From NCBI RefSeq assembly GCF_000716435.1, contig NZ_JNWO01000031.1:1-64000 (forward strand): a DNA stretch of 64,000 nt, given 5' to 3'. Source of the DNA: Streptomyces xylophagus (GTDB taxonomy: Bacteria; Actinomycetota; Actinomycetes; Streptomycetales; Streptomycetaceae). The first letter of the stretch is position 1. Each line of letters starts with the position of its first letter. The notes beneath the pieces were generated by a model that saw only the letters and a list, made by a program, of their open reading frames with translations, ran no database searches and was not told the origin of the DNA. Shown piece after piece: positions 41,762 to 50,836 of this stretch. A program made the translations under genes and the position numbers.

Positions 41762-42996
41762 GCGGTCGCGAGACGGTCGGTCCCGGGCGGGTCCGGGACG
41801 TCGATGTGCTGCGCGGGTTCGCCCTGTTGGGCATCCTGCTCGTCAACTCCCAGCTGATGGCGGGTCCTTACACCGCGTTCGGCGGTGGACCGCACGCCTC
41901 CGGCGTCGACCGGGCCGCCGCCTGGGCGGTGACCGCGACCACCACCCTCTATCAGCTGTTCTCGTTCCTCTTCGGCTACAGCTTCGTCCTCCAGGAGCGC
42001 TCCGCCGGACAGCCGGGCGGCGGGTCCGCCGGGCGCCATCTCCGGCGTACGGCAGGGCTGTTCGGCCTCGGGCTCCTGCACGCGGTGCTGCTCTACACCG
42101 GGGACATCCTGATGACGTACGCCGTCCTGGGACTGGTCCTGTACGGCCTGCGCGGGCTGGGTCCCCGGGCCGCCCTGCGGGTCGCGGTCTGTCTGGTGGC
42201 GGGCCTGGCCGTGCTGCTGCTCGGGTACGGGCTGTTGACCGTCGCCTTCACCCAGCCGGTCACCCCGGCGCAGTACGCCCCCGAGGTCGCGCGCTCCGTG
42301 GCCGCCTACCGCGGCGGCTTCCTCTCGGTGGTCGGGGCGCATCTGCGTGAACTGCCGTCGACCATGGGCGCGAACGTGCTGTACGCCCCCGACATGCTGG
42401 CCGCGTTCCTGGCCGGCCTCGCGGCGGCCAAGGCGGGGCTGGTGGAGCGGCGCGGCCGGGACCGGAAGTGGCTCAAGGGTGTCGTCGTACGGTGGCTGCC
42501 GGTCGGTCTGGCCGGTGGTGTGGTCACCGCGTGCTGTGCGAACGGGCCGCTGGACAGCCGCTGGTTCCTGGTCGGACACGCGGTGTCACTGCTGACCGCG
42601 CCCGCACTCACGGCGTCGTACGCCTGCGGTCTGCTCCTGCTGCTGACGGGCGTGCGCCCGGCGGCGGCCCGTGTGCTGGCCGCCGCCGGGCGCATGGCCC
42701 TCACTCAGTACCTCTCCCAGTCGCTGGTCCTCGCGCTCGTCTTCACCGGTTACGGCTTCGGTCTCTACGACCGGGTCGGCACCGCCGTCGTCCTCGCCGG
42801 GTGTCTGGTGCTGTACGGCGCCCAACTCGCCCTCGGCGTATGGCTGATGGGGCGGGTGCGGTACGCGCCGGCCGAGCTGGTGCTGCGGACCGTCACGCTG
42901 TGGCGGCGCCCCGGTAGTCGTCCATCTCCACGACGTTGTCCTTCTCCTGGGGCAGACCCAGGCCCGGCAGCAGACGAGCCGCTGCGCGTTCCGTGA
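41758..42996 (+). CDS. DUF418-family multipass membrane protein
   Basis: A 412-residue protein with about nine to ten membrane segments and the DUF418 hallmarks: RDVDVLRGFALLGILLVNSQLM at the start, SFLFGYSFVLQER, AAGRMALTQYLSQS and LVFTGYGFGLYDR near the end. Members are suggested transport or acyltransferase-like membrane proteins. GTG start coupled to the DUF3592-like gene. The family normally stops soon after RTVTLWRRP, but this frame runs about 30 more residues and overlaps the 3' end of the opposite coupling-protein gene by 104 bp, as if its native stop was lost at a junction. Confidence 0.85.
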   Translation: MSGRETVGPGRVRDVDVLRGFALLGILLVNSQLMAGPYTAFGGGPHASGVDRAAAWAVTATTTLYQLFSFLFGYSFVLQERSAGQPGGGSAGRHLRRTAGLFGLGLLHAVLLYTGDILMTYAVLGLVLYGLRGLGPRAALRVAVCLVAGLAVLLLGYGLLTVAFTQPVTPAQYAPEVARSVAAYRGGFLSVVGAHLRELPSTMGANVLYAPDMLAAFLAGLAAAKAGLVERRGRDRKWLKGVVVRWLPVGLAGGVVTACCANGPLDSRWFLVGHAVSLLTAPALTASYACGLLLLLTGVRPAAARVLAAAGRMALTQYLSQSLVLALVFTGYGFGLYDRVGTAVVLAGCLVLYGAQLALGVWLMGRVRYAPAELVLRTVTLWRRPGSRPSPRRCPSPGADPGPAADEPLRVP

Positions 42997-44707
42997 TCGC
43001 CGCGGTCTCCGCCTTCGCCGCCGCCGAGATGACATCGGCGCCGGGCTCCTTGTACCAGGGGCGCAGCCGGATCAGGGCAGGCTTGACGCCGGTGGCGAGG
43101 AGCAGGGCGGTGCCCTTGGGCAGGGCGCGGATCCTGTCGGGCGGCAGGACGGACTCCTGGCGGTAGGAGTACGAGCGTGAAGTGCCGTCCTTGCTGCGGG
43201 AGATGCTCGGGGTCTTCACGTCGTGCTGGCCGACCAGGGTGGAGATCTTCTGCACGAAGTCGGCGTCGTCCAGGCCCGCGCCGAGGAGTTTGATGGTCGC
43301 CGCGCTCCACAGCGCGTCCATCCCGACCTCCCCCCACACGCGGGCGCCCTGGCGGTAACTCTGCAGCAGGGTCACGACGTTGATGCCGCGCGAGCCGAAG
43401 TGCGAGTACAGGTCGGGGAGATCGGAGATGCGGCACACGTTGGCCGCCTCGTCGAGGACCGCGGTCAGCGGCGGGTCGAGCCGGCCGCCCATCCGCTCGG
43501 CGGCCACGACACCCGCCCGCATCGTCGCGTCGGCGAGACCCGCGATGACACCGGCCGCCGAACCACCGCCGTCCTTGGACAGGAGGTAGAGGGTGTCGGT
43601 GCCCAGGACGTGTTCGTTCGGGCGGAACTCCGGGAGTCCGGGGTCGGGAGTGACCCACGCGAGGATCTCGGGGTCGAGGAGGCAGGAGGCGGTCTGCCGG
43701 GCGGTCTCGTAGATGCCGTCCCGGGTCTCCACCGCGCCGCGCACCGTGCCCTGCAACTGCTCGGCCATCGCGACGAGTCCGACCTCGCGGAGCAGGTCGA
43801 TCGGGGTGCGGTCGGCGGGGTCGGCGAGCCAGGCCAGGAGCTCGGTCAGCGGGGCCCGGCCGCGGGCGGCGGCCAGGAACAGTGCGGTCAGGGTGTTCTG
43901 GGCGGCCGAGATCCAGAAGTCCTTCTTCGCGGTGTCGTCGTTGACGGACGCCACGAAGTGACCGGCCATCCGGCGGGCGCCCTCGATGGTGTGGCACTCG
44001 CCGAGGATGTTCCACCACATGGCGCGCGGGGCGTGGGCGATGCCCTGCGGGTCGAACGTCCATACCGTGCCCGCCTTTTCGCGCTGGGCGCGGGTGACGG
44101 CGTACACGTCGGACTTGTTGGAGGTCAGCAGGACGGCGCCCTGGGCGCGCAGCACCCGGGGGACGGCGATGCCGGTGGACTTGCCGGCACGGGGCGCCAT
44201 CAGGTCGAGCTCCACGTCCTCGTAACTGCTGCGCAGTTCGGGGCCCTTGGGGTCGAGGTCGCCGAGGAGGTTGCCGGTCTCGTCGGGGTGGACCTCCTCA
44301 CGGCCCTTGAGCGTGGGACGCAGTTCGCGGGCGCGGGCCTCGATGCCCTTGGGGCACATGGCGGCGAGTTCACGTCGTCCGGCCAGCCCCTTGGGCGCTT
44401 TGCCGCGGTCCATGAAGAAGTTGACGGCGAGGGCGGTGGGCACCGCGATGAGCGCCAGCACGCCGAACATGCCCGCGTAGAGCACGGCGGCCGGGGCACC
44501 CGGCCACAGCGCGGTCGGTCCCTCGGAGATCAGGGTGGAGACGGTGGACATGGCGAACGGCGGGGCGTCCCAGCCGTAGCCGGAGAGGCCGGCGCCGAAG
44601 GTGCCGCCGGCCCAGACGATGGTGAACGCGAAGATGCCGAAGGCGGCCAGCGCGGCGATGGCCCACTGCATCTGGTCGCCCAGGTCGCTGCTGCGCGGTC
44701 CACTCAT
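42893..44707 (-). CDS. VirD4/TraG-like coupling ATPase
   Basis: A 604-residue membrane ATPase. Two N-terminal helices (AIAALAAFGIFAFTIVWAGG; AVLYAGMFGVLALIAVPTALAV) anchor it. The motor domain has Walker A APRAGKSTG, Walker B LTAVLDEAANV and the C-terminal VTLLQSYRQGARVWG sensor region typical of TraG/VirD4. Coupling proteins bring substrates to type IV secretion channels. It is the last gene of the leftward operon and starts within the stop of the VirB4-like gene (ATGA). No relaxase gene is in the window, so the substrate may be protein rather than DNA. Confidence 0.9.
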   Translation of the reverse strand: MSGPRSSDLGDQMQWAIAALAAFGIFAFTIVWAGGTFGAGLSGYGWDAPPFAMSTVSTLISEGPTALWPGAPAAVLYAGMFGVLALIAVPTALAVNFFMDRGKAPKGLAGRRELAAMCPKGIEARARELRPTLKGREEVHPDETGNLLGDLDPKGPELRSSYEDVELDLMAPRAGKSTGIAVPRVLRAQGAVLLTSNKSDVYAVTRAQREKAGTVWTFDPQGIAHAPRAMWWNILGECHTIEGARRMAGHFVASVNDDTAKKDFWISAAQNTLTALFLAAARGRAPLTELLAWLADPADRTPIDLLREVGLVAMAEQLQGTVRGAVETRDGIYETARQTASCLLDPEILAWVTPDPGLPEFRPNEHVLGTDTLYLLSKDGGGSAAGVIAGLADATMRAGVVAAERMGGRLDPPLTAVLDEAANVCRISDLPDLYSHFGSRGINVVTLLQSYRQGARVWGEVGMDALWSAATIKLLGAGLDDADFVQKISTLVGQHDVKTPSISRSKDGTSRSYSYRQESVLPPDRIRALPKGTALLLATGVKPALIRLRPWYKEPGADVISAAAKAETAAITERAAARLLPGLGLPQEKDNVVEMDDYRGAATA

Positions 44708-46521
44708 GCGGTCCACCCCTCGGCCGACGCCTCTGCCGCGGGGAAGCCCGGGTCGCCGGAGAGCGCGAGGGGGGTCGGGTCGCCCGGGAAGGCCCGTGGC
44801 AGCGGCCCTTCCTGGGAGAGCCGTGCGACCTCCTGGGCGGCGCGGGTGGCGGCCCGCTCGATGGCCGCCTCGTTGGTCGTCCAGCGGGTGTTGGTGTTGT
44901 GCAGGTCGCGTTCCGCGTCGGTGATGGCGACCTTGATCGGGATGCCGGGGCGGCCACCGACCTTGATGAGGAAGCGGCCCCGGCCCGGAGGCTCCTCGTC
45001 CTCGCCCCGTACGCCCCAGCCGGGCGGCGAGGACCAGGACGACACGAGTTCGATCTCGCGCCGGGAGAGTCCGACCACCTTGCCGAGGTCCTCCATCTCG
45101 GTCTTCGGCAGTCCGGCGCACACCACCATCCCGGCCCGCTCGACGAAGCCGCGCGCCTTGGCGCGGTCGGCGTCGGTGCCGAGGGCCTCGGCGTCCTTGA
45201 GGGTGTGGGTGATCTTGGCGTCGCCGAGGCCGAGGGAGCGGTTGAGGCGGGTGAGGGCGTCGATGCGGTCGACGATGCCGGAGGCGGCGCGCAGCGGGCG
45301 CCACAGCTCGTCGAGGACGGTGAAGAACCAGCGTCGGGGCGCGAGTCCGGCGTCCGCGAGGGCGTGCGAGGCGGCCACCGTGCCCAGCCCGTCGGACCAG
45401 GCGGCGAGCATCGCGGCGGCGGTGAGCTGGGTGTCGGCCTCGCCGATACCGGAGATGTCGATGCACACCGCGGGCGCGTTCGCGTCGATCCGGGTGGACG
45501 TCTCGGAGGCGAAGGTGTCGCCGAGCGGGCCGTCGAGGATGCCGAGCAGGGAGCGGTGCAGCGGGTCGACGGCGTCCCGGTAGCGGGTGTCGTCGCCACG
45601 GTCGAGGGTGACCGCGCGGACCCGGTCGGGGCCCTCGGTGAGGACTCGGAGCACGTCCGGCAGCAGCACCGTACGGCCGGGAAGAGTGCGTTCGCGCAGG
45701 TGGTGCAGGACGGCGGAGAGCACGGACTGCTCGTGGTCGTCCATGGGCCGGCCGCGCACGATGGTGATGAGGGCGGCGACCATGTTCAGGACCCGGCCGT
45801 GGGCCTCGGCCTTGAGGACCTCGCCGGCCTCGCCGCCGACCTTCGCGGCGGCCTCGCCCATGGCGCCCGGGTCGAGGACGTTGATGCCGCCCCGGCCGCG
45901 GCCGATGGAGATGACCTGGCCGCCCAGCGCACGGACGGTGTCGGCGTAGTCGGGCTTGAGGTCTCCGAGGACCAGCGGGACGACACCGGTCGCGGCGAGC
46001 CCGATCAGCATCCGGTTGATGAGGGTGGACTTGCCCAGGCCCGGCATGCCGAGCATGAAGAGCGAGGGGTTGGAGATGTAGCGGGCCCGGGTGAACCAGT
46101 TCAGCGGGTCGCCGCAGACCGTGGCGCCGGTGAACAGGTGCTGTCCGAGCGGCACTCCGGTCATGGGCGAGCCCGAACCGGCAGCGAACGGCCACATGCC
46201 GCAGGCCTGCACGGTGGTGGCGCGCCACATGGTGGGCGGGTCCATGTAGCCGACGCGGCCACCGCCGGGGCCCTGCCAGCCGCGGGCCGGGATGTACAGC
46301 TCCCGGGGCTTGACCGGGGCCTTCTCCTTGCCTCCGCGCCTGGCGTCGGACTTGGCCTTGGCCTTGGCCTTCGCCTTCACGGACTTCTTCGCGGTGGCCT
46401 CGGCGCCGGATCCGTCCAGGCCGACCAGTCCCGACCCGCCTTCTGCCAGGTCCCGGAGCGCCTGCTCCTCGGCCATCAGGTCCGCTCGCTCGGCCAGCTT
46501 CTCTTCGCTACGGCGGCTCAC
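44704..46521 (-). CDS. VirB4-like secretion ATPase
   Basis: A 605-residue cytoplasmic ATPase. A Lys/Ala-rich N-terminal stretch (KKSVKAKAKAKAKSDARRGG) precedes the motor domain with Walker A GMPGLGKSTLINR (about residue 175), VPLVLGDLKPDYADTV and Walker B-like WFFTVLDELWRPL. VirB4-type proteins power channel assembly and substrate transfer. GTG start overlaps the SCO6880-like stop (GTGA), and its own stop overlaps the coupling-protein start, so the three are translationally coupled. Confidence 0.88.
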   Translation of the reverse strand: MSRRSEEKLAERADLMAEEQALRDLAEGGSGLVGLDGSGAEATAKKSVKAKAKAKAKSDARRGGKEKAPVKPRELYIPARGWQGPGGGRVGYMDPPTMWRATTVQACGMWPFAAGSGSPMTGVPLGQHLFTGATVCGDPLNWFTRARYISNPSLFMLGMPGLGKSTLINRMLIGLAATGVVPLVLGDLKPDYADTVRALGGQVISIGRGRGGINVLDPGAMGEAAAKVGGEAGEVLKAEAHGRVLNMVAALITIVRGRPMDDHEQSVLSAVLHHLRERTLPGRTVLLPDVLRVLTEGPDRVRAVTLDRGDDTRYRDAVDPLHRSLLGILDGPLGDTFASETSTRIDANAPAVCIDISGIGEADTQLTAAAMLAAWSDGLGTVAASHALADAGLAPRRWFFTVLDELWRPLRAASGIVDRIDALTRLNRSLGLGDAKITHTLKDAEALGTDADRAKARGFVERAGMVVCAGLPKTEMEDLGKVVGLSRREIELVSSWSSPPGWGVRGEDEEPPGRGRFLIKVGGRPGIPIKVAITDAERDLHNTNTRWTTNEAAIERAATRAAQEVARLSQEGPLPRAFPGDPTPLALSGDPGFPAAEASAEGWTA

Positions 46522-48011
46522 AGCGCCTCCTGCAGTTCGTGCGGGACGAGGGTCTGTTCCCACGGAAGGATTCCGGCGGGCAGGGTGCAGCTGAACGCGG
46601 CTGCCTGCATCCGGTCGGCGGGGCGCATCAGCACCCGGGACGCCGCGGTCAGGTTGCGTACGGTGACGCTGGCGTCGGCGAGTTCCTGCAGGGTGTCGAC
46701 GGTGACCGTCAGCATCAGCGAGAACTCGACGAGGCCGGCGCCGGCCGCCTCCTCGTTCGCGGTCTGTTCGGCCGCCCGTACCCCGGAGGCCGCGCGTGCC
46801 TGCACCATGCCCTTGCCGGACGTCGCCATGAACTGCGCGCTGCGCCGGTCGGCCTCGACGATGCGGGCCGAGGTGGCGGGGTCGATGGCCCGGTAGACCA
46901 GGGCGACCCGCTTGCGCCGGGTGCCGGGGGCCGCCTCCAGCATGCCGCGCAGCACCGAGGAGCGGACGGTGCCACGGGGTGCCAGCGTCAGCATCCAGGT
47001 GCGGGAGACACCCGAGTCGTGCTGGTAGGCGTTCACCGTCTCCACGGCTACGGCGGGACCGGCGTCGTCCCACTCCAGGCCCGTTCCGCCTTCCAGGGCA
47101 CGGGCGTTGAGGACGTCGGCGGCGACGGCGGGGTCGTAGGCGACCCGGACGACCTCGGCGATCCGCTCGGCCGACAGCGGGTAGGCGGCACCGCCGCCGG
47201 CCGCGACGAGCCCGCTGAGCAGGCCGGGGATGCGGATGGCCAGTTCGGTCATCACGTCCTCCTTCCTGCGCTTCTGGCCCGCCGGGTTGCCGTAGGTGAG
47301 GGTGACGTAGGTGTGCATCTCGGAGGAGGCGCTCGGGTAGCGCTCGACGACCTCCTCCATCACGGCGCGGGCGGCGGCCGGCGCGTTGGGGTGGATGCGG
47401 GGCAGCACCTCGTGGGCGAGCCGGGTGCCGGGGTCGGGAGCGGTCTCCACGATCACGGTGGCGCCCTTGAGACCGGGTTCGTGGGAGAGCCGGGCCAGCC
47501 ACTCGCCCCACAGCGCGACCCAGACGTCGACCTGGTCCGGGTCGATGAGCGAACCACCGTCGGGGTCACAGCCCAGGACGATCGTGTACAGGTCGCGCTG
47601 CGGGTGGTGCAGGATCCCGAAGGGGCGGTCGTAGGCGTCGCGGCCCTCGCTCGCGGTGACCTTGTTGAGCAGGCCCGGCGGGCGGAACCGGCCGCCGGGA
47701 CGCGCGGACAGCGGGCCCGAGACGTAGAGGTGCGCGCCCGCGGCCTTCCTGCGCCACCAGCCGACGCGCAGGGCGAACAGCTGGTAGACGTTACGTCCGT
47801 CCTGGGTGCGGATGGTGAGCGGGATGAGGAACAGGACGACGGGCACGAACACGACGAGCGCGGCGTACAGCGAGATCAGCGACGCCAGCAGGGTGGCGAC
47901 GAGGCCGCCGAAGATCACGAAGGTGCCGACGAGTCCGAGCGGTCCGAGCCCCGCGCGCCTCGGCCTGCGCCAGTTCCCGTAGGTCGGATGGGAGACGGCT
48001 TCCGTGGACAT
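46518..48011 (-). CDS. SCO6880-family secretion protein
   Basis: A 497-residue protein with two adjacent N-terminal membrane helices (LGLVGTFVIFGGLVATLLASLISLYAALVVFVPVVLFLI), then a large cytoplasmic domain (LYTIVLGCDPDGGSLIDPDQVDVWVALW...). It belongs to the SCO6880 family, always found beside VirB4- and VirD4-like genes in actinobacteria. It probably supplies the membrane scaffold and N-terminal VirB4-like region missing from the shorter ATPase. AAAGGAA lies 9 nt before the ATG. A 166-bp gap with a hairpin separates it from the gene upstream. Confidence 0.85.
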   Translation of the reverse strand: MSTEAVSHPTYGNWRRPRRAGLGPLGLVGTFVIFGGLVATLLASLISLYAALVVFVPVVLFLIPLTIRTQDGRNVYQLFALRVGWWRRKAAGAHLYVSGPLSARPGGRFRPPGLLNKVTASEGRDAYDRPFGILHHPQRDLYTIVLGCDPDGGSLIDPDQVDVWVALWGEWLARLSHEPGLKGATVIVETAPDPGTRLAHEVLPRIHPNAPAAARAVMEEVVERYPSASSEMHTYVTLTYGNPAGQKRRKEDVMTELAIRIPGLLSGLVAAGGGAAYPLSAERIAEVVRVAYDPAVAADVLNARALEGGTGLEWDDAGPAVAVETVNAYQHDSGVSRTWMLTLAPRGTVRSSVLRGMLEAAPGTRRKRVALVYRAIDPATSARIVEADRRSAQFMATSGKGMVQARAASGVRAAEQTANEEAAGAGLVEFSLMLTVTVDTLQELADASVTVRNLTAASRVLMRPADRMQAAAFSCTLPAGILPWEQTLVPHELQEAL

Positions 48012-48072
48012 GTGGGCGGATTCCTTTCGTGAAGTGATGGGGTGACGACGCGAGTCGAGAGGCGGGGAGAGA

Positions 48073-48105
48073 CCGCCGGACTCCCGGGGGAGGGGAGCCC
48101 GGCGG
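48073..48105 (-). terminator. Intra-operon hairpin
   Basis: CCGCCGG (48073-48079) pairs with CCGGCGG (48099-48105), with an inner CTCCC/GGGAG stem. It lies in the only sizeable gap of the secretion operon and may attenuate or stabilise the message between membrane and ATPase parts. Confidence 0.5.
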
Positions 48106-48177
48106 CCGTTCGTCAGGGGAGACGACGCCAGGAGGAGGTACGGGCGTACGGCCTGGGTGTCGTGGACTCCCCCGGGC

Positions 48178-49410
48178 TCACTTGTTGTTGCCGAGTTCTC
48201 CGTCGGCACCCTCGACGGCGCCGGAGACGGTCGAACTGGCGACCTGGGTCGCGGCCACGGCCGCGAGGATCGCCATACCGGCGGGGCCGCCCATGGCCGC
48301 TGCGGCTTCCTTGCCCGCACCGCCCGCGGCCTTGCCGGCACCGTCGCCGCCCTTGCTCGCACCGCTCGGACCGCCCGAGCCGGAAGCGCCGTCCGCGCCG
48401 CCGCCGCCGGAAGCGCCGTCCGCACCGCCGCCCCCGGACGCACCGCCGGTGCCACTCGCTCCGCTCGGGCCCTTCTGTCCGCCGCCGCCACCGCCGGACC
48501 CACCGCTCATGGCGCCGACCTGCACGGCACCGCTTGCCAGCTGGCTGCCCGCCTGCCCCATGGAGGCCATCGGGTTGCCCGTGCCCATGGCGGCGGCGGC
48601 GGGCACGACGAGCTTCAGCAACGCGGGGAGCGCGATGGCGGACAGCAGCATCACGCCGATACCGGCGATGCGGGTGTTGACGTCGGCGCCCGTCTTGCTG
48701 TTCTGGCCCTCGGTGATCATCGCCATACCGGCGTTCAGCACGAGGGCGACCGCGGGCTTGTAGAGCAGCCAGGCGATCATCCAGCCGATGTGCTTGCGCC
48801 ACCAGCCGGCGCCCCAGTCCGTCATCGAGGCCGCGGCGGCCATCGGAAGGGTACCGAGCATGATCATCATGACGCCGAGCCGGATGTACATCAGGATCGT
48901 GTGCAGGATCCCCGCGAGCAGCAGCAGGAAGGCGAGGATCAGCAGCAGGAAGGACTGGATGTTGCTGATGTCGCCGCAAGCGCCGATGTTGACCAGCGCC
49001 TTCTGCACGGAGTTGTTGAACAGATAGGTGGAGTAGTCGTCCGCGACCTTCGCGGCGGCCAGGCAGATGGTGGTGGCGGCGCCCGAGACGAGGACGACGC
49101 GCATGATGCCCTTGAGCGCGGTGACGCCCGCGGTGCCCCTGCGCTCGATCGCCATCCTGCCGGCCGCGAACAGCAGTGAACCGACGGCCAGATAGACCAC
49201 GATCCACGATGTCTTGTTGCTGAGGTCGTGCGAGGTGGTCGTGTCGTCCAGGGTCGGAACGCTCTCGGCCAGCGCCGCGAACACCGCGATCGCGGCGGCG
49301 AGGATGGTCTTCGCGATCAGATCGATGACCGTCCCGACGGGGTCGCCGAGAAAGCTGAAGAACCCGGTGATCGCGTCCGCGAGCGGATTCCCGTCGCTAC
49401 AGGCCGCCAC
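48178..49410 (-). CDS. VirB6/TrbL-like channel protein
   Basis: A 410-residue membrane protein with about seven hydrophobic segments (GTVIDLIAKTILAAAIAVFAAL, SWIVVYLAVGSLLFAAGRMAI, FLLLILAFLLLLAGILHTIL, GVMMIMLGTLPMAAAA, ...) and a Gly/Ser/Ala-rich cytoplasmic tail (GGADGASGGGGADGASG). This layout matches VirB6/TrbL inner-membrane channel subunits. GTG start lies one base after the VirB8-like stop, so expression is coupled. Confidence 0.82.
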   Translation of the reverse strand: MAACSDGNPLADAITGFFSFLGDPVGTVIDLIAKTILAAAIAVFAALAESVPTLDDTTTSHDLSNKTSWIVVYLAVGSLLFAAGRMAIERRGTAGVTALKGIMRVVLVSGAATTICLAAAKVADDYSTYLFNNSVQKALVNIGACGDISNIQSFLLLILAFLLLLAGILHTILMYIRLGVMMIMLGTLPMAAAASMTDWGAGWWRKHIGWMIAWLLYKPAVALVLNAGMAMITEGQNSKTGADVNTRIAGIGVMLLSAIALPALLKLVVPAAAAMGTGNPMASMGQAGSQLASGAVQVGAMSGGSGGGGGGQKGPSGASGTGGASGGGGADGASGGGGADGASGSGGPSGASKGGDGAGKAAGGAGKEAAAAMGGPAGMAILAAVAATQVASSTVSGAVEGADGELGNNK

Positions 49411-49411
49411 G

Positions 49412-50167
49412 TCAAACCCCCCAGAGTGTGTAGCCGACGGCGCTCTGCTCGGAGGCCAACTGCGAGTACAGTCCGCCGCTGCCGTCGGGCTGGATCTTCC
49501 AGTCGCCACCGCTCCAGCGCACGTAGACGGTGGTCTTGGCATAGCCTTGGTCGTTCTTGATCAACAGCCCGACGGTCGCCGCCTTGCTGGTGTACGAGGT
49601 CACCCGGAACCCCGTGTACGACGAGGTGGTCGTGGCGCCGTTCGAACTGTCCGTGTCCGGCACCGTGGTGCGCTGGAACACGAACAGTTCGCGTTCCTTC
49701 CCGGCGACCACCTGCTGGTCGGTGACGGTGCGCCACTGGGATCCGCTCATCTGGGTGGGGATGTCGGTGGCGGCCAGCGCGGCGCCCATGGGGGTGTGCG
49801 CGAAGCACCACCACACGGCGCCCTGCATCCTGGTCGGCCCCGCCGAGGCGGAGACCGGCACACGCCCGATGCCGAGTGTGTGCCAGCTGATGTCCTTCGG
49901 CACGGACGTGGGGATCGCGTCGCCCGCGCTGTCGTCGGTACGGCAGCCGCCGGGACGGCCGTCCTTCTTGGTGACGGTGCCGGACAGCGGGCCTTTGGAC
50001 GCCGGCGCCTTGGCACGGTCGGCTGTGCTCGAGCCGGACGTCAGCGTGGTGATCACGCCCAGGACGACGACCAGCGCGAGGAACCCCGCCGATACCTGCC
50101 AACTGCGCTGCTTCCAGTACGGCCCGGACTCCTCGGACGGCCGTTCCCCGCGCTTGAAGATACCCAC
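49412..50167 (-). CDS. VirB8-like bitopic membrane protein
   Basis: A 251-residue protein: short cytoplasmic N-terminus (GIFKRGERPSEESGPYWKQ), one helix (VSAGFLALVVVLGVITTL) and an extracytoplasmic alpha/beta domain ending TVYVRWSGGDWKIQPDGSGGLYSQ, which has the NTF2-like flavour of VirB8/TcpC proteins. VirB8 relatives nucleate assembly of secretion channels. The assignment rests on topology, size and position between the pilin-like and VirB6-like genes rather than clear sequence identity. GTG start at 50167, after AGAGGG. Confidence 0.6.
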   Translation of the reverse strand: MGIFKRGERPSEESGPYWKQRSWQVSAGFLALVVVLGVITTLTSGSSTADRAKAPASKGPLSGTVTKKDGRPGGCRTDDSAGDAIPTSVPKDISWHTLGIGRVPVSASAGPTRMQGAVWWCFAHTPMGAALAATDIPTQMSGSQWRTVTDQQVVAGKERELFVFQRTTVPDTDSSNGATTTSSYTGFRVTSYTSKAATVGLLIKNDQGYAKTTVYVRWSGGDWKIQPDGSGGLYSQLASEQSAVGYTLWGV

Positions 50168-50180
50168 TGTCCCGCGCCCT

Positions 50181-50468
50181 CTAGTTGAAGACGAACTGGA
50201 CGAGCGGGCCGGCCGTGGCCACCAGGACACAGCCGCCGAGCACCATGCCGAGGCGGCTCATGTGCTCCGAACTCTCACCCCGCTTGACGGAGATGGCCAT
50301 CATCGCGCCGGTCACCAGCACACCGCAGACACCGGCCGCGGTGCCGGCCCAGGCGAGGATGCCGAGGACGAGGTTGACCTTGTCGGTCAGTTCGGTGGGG
50401 GCACCGCTCTTCGGCTGGGGAACGGTGGCGGCGAGGATGTTGGAGGCTTCGTAGAGCAGTGCGGACAT
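50181..50468 (-). CDS. Small two-helix membrane protein A (VirB2/VirB3-like)
   Basis: A 95-residue protein with two hydrophobic segments (LVLGILAWAGTAAGVCGVLVTGAMMA and LGMVLGGCVLVATAGPLVQFVF) joined by a short charged loop (ISVKRGESSEHMSR). Size and topology are those of VirB2 pilin or VirB3 subunits. It is paralogous to the protein encoded next at 50549-50836, which has the same length, loop and ATAGPLV ending. GGAGAA precedes the ATG. Confidence 0.7.
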   Translation of the reverse strand: MSALLYEASNILAATVPQPKSGAPTELTDKVNLVLGILAWAGTAAGVCGVLVTGAMMAISVKRGESSEHMSRLGMVLGGCVLVATAGPLVQFVFN

Positions 50469-50548
50469 GAGGATTCTCCGAGGAGTCGGCGCCCTGCCTG
50501 AGCGGTGGGCGAGAGGGTGAACCGGCAGTGCTGAAAGGTCTGTTGGCC

Positions 50549-50836
50549 TCAGGGACCTTGAAGGGTCAGGTCGCCGAGGAACGTGACGAGCGGACCGGCC
50601 GTGGTGGCGATCACACAGGCGAGGACGACGAAGAAGACACCGCGGAAGTGCTCACCGCCCTCGCCCGGGTCGCCGCGGCGCAGTTGGAGCGCCATCTGCA
50701 TGCCGACGATGATCAGTCCGGCGACGCCACAGGCCGAGGCGCACCAGGAGAGGGTGTTGATGATCGTGTCGGCTTCGATGGGCGGGTCGTAGGGCGCGTC
50801 GGCCAAGTACAGGGCGCCGGACAGGAGTTGACTCAT
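50549..50836 (-). CDS. Small two-helix membrane protein B (paralogue of A)
   Basis: A 95-residue protein with helices TIINTLSWCASACGVAGLIIVGMQMAL and GVFFVVLACVIATTAGPLVTFL around the loop QLRRGDPGEGGEHFR. It shares length, helix order and ATAGPLV with its neighbour at 50181, so the pair arose by duplication. The two may form a heteromeric pilus-like or channel subunit. ATG overlaps the stop of the upstream P-loop gene (ATGA). Confidence 0.7.
   Translation of the reverse strand: MSQLLSGALYLADAPYDPPIEADTIINTLSWCASACGVAGLIIVGMQMALQLRRGDPGEGGEHFRGVFFVVLACVIATTAGPLVTFLGDLTLQGP

Noticed and set aside
50516..50550. A sixteenth promoter copy (TGAACCG ... TGTTGG) on the plus strand
   Set aside because: The -10 half is TGTT, spacing is off and it would read antisense into the secretion operon.
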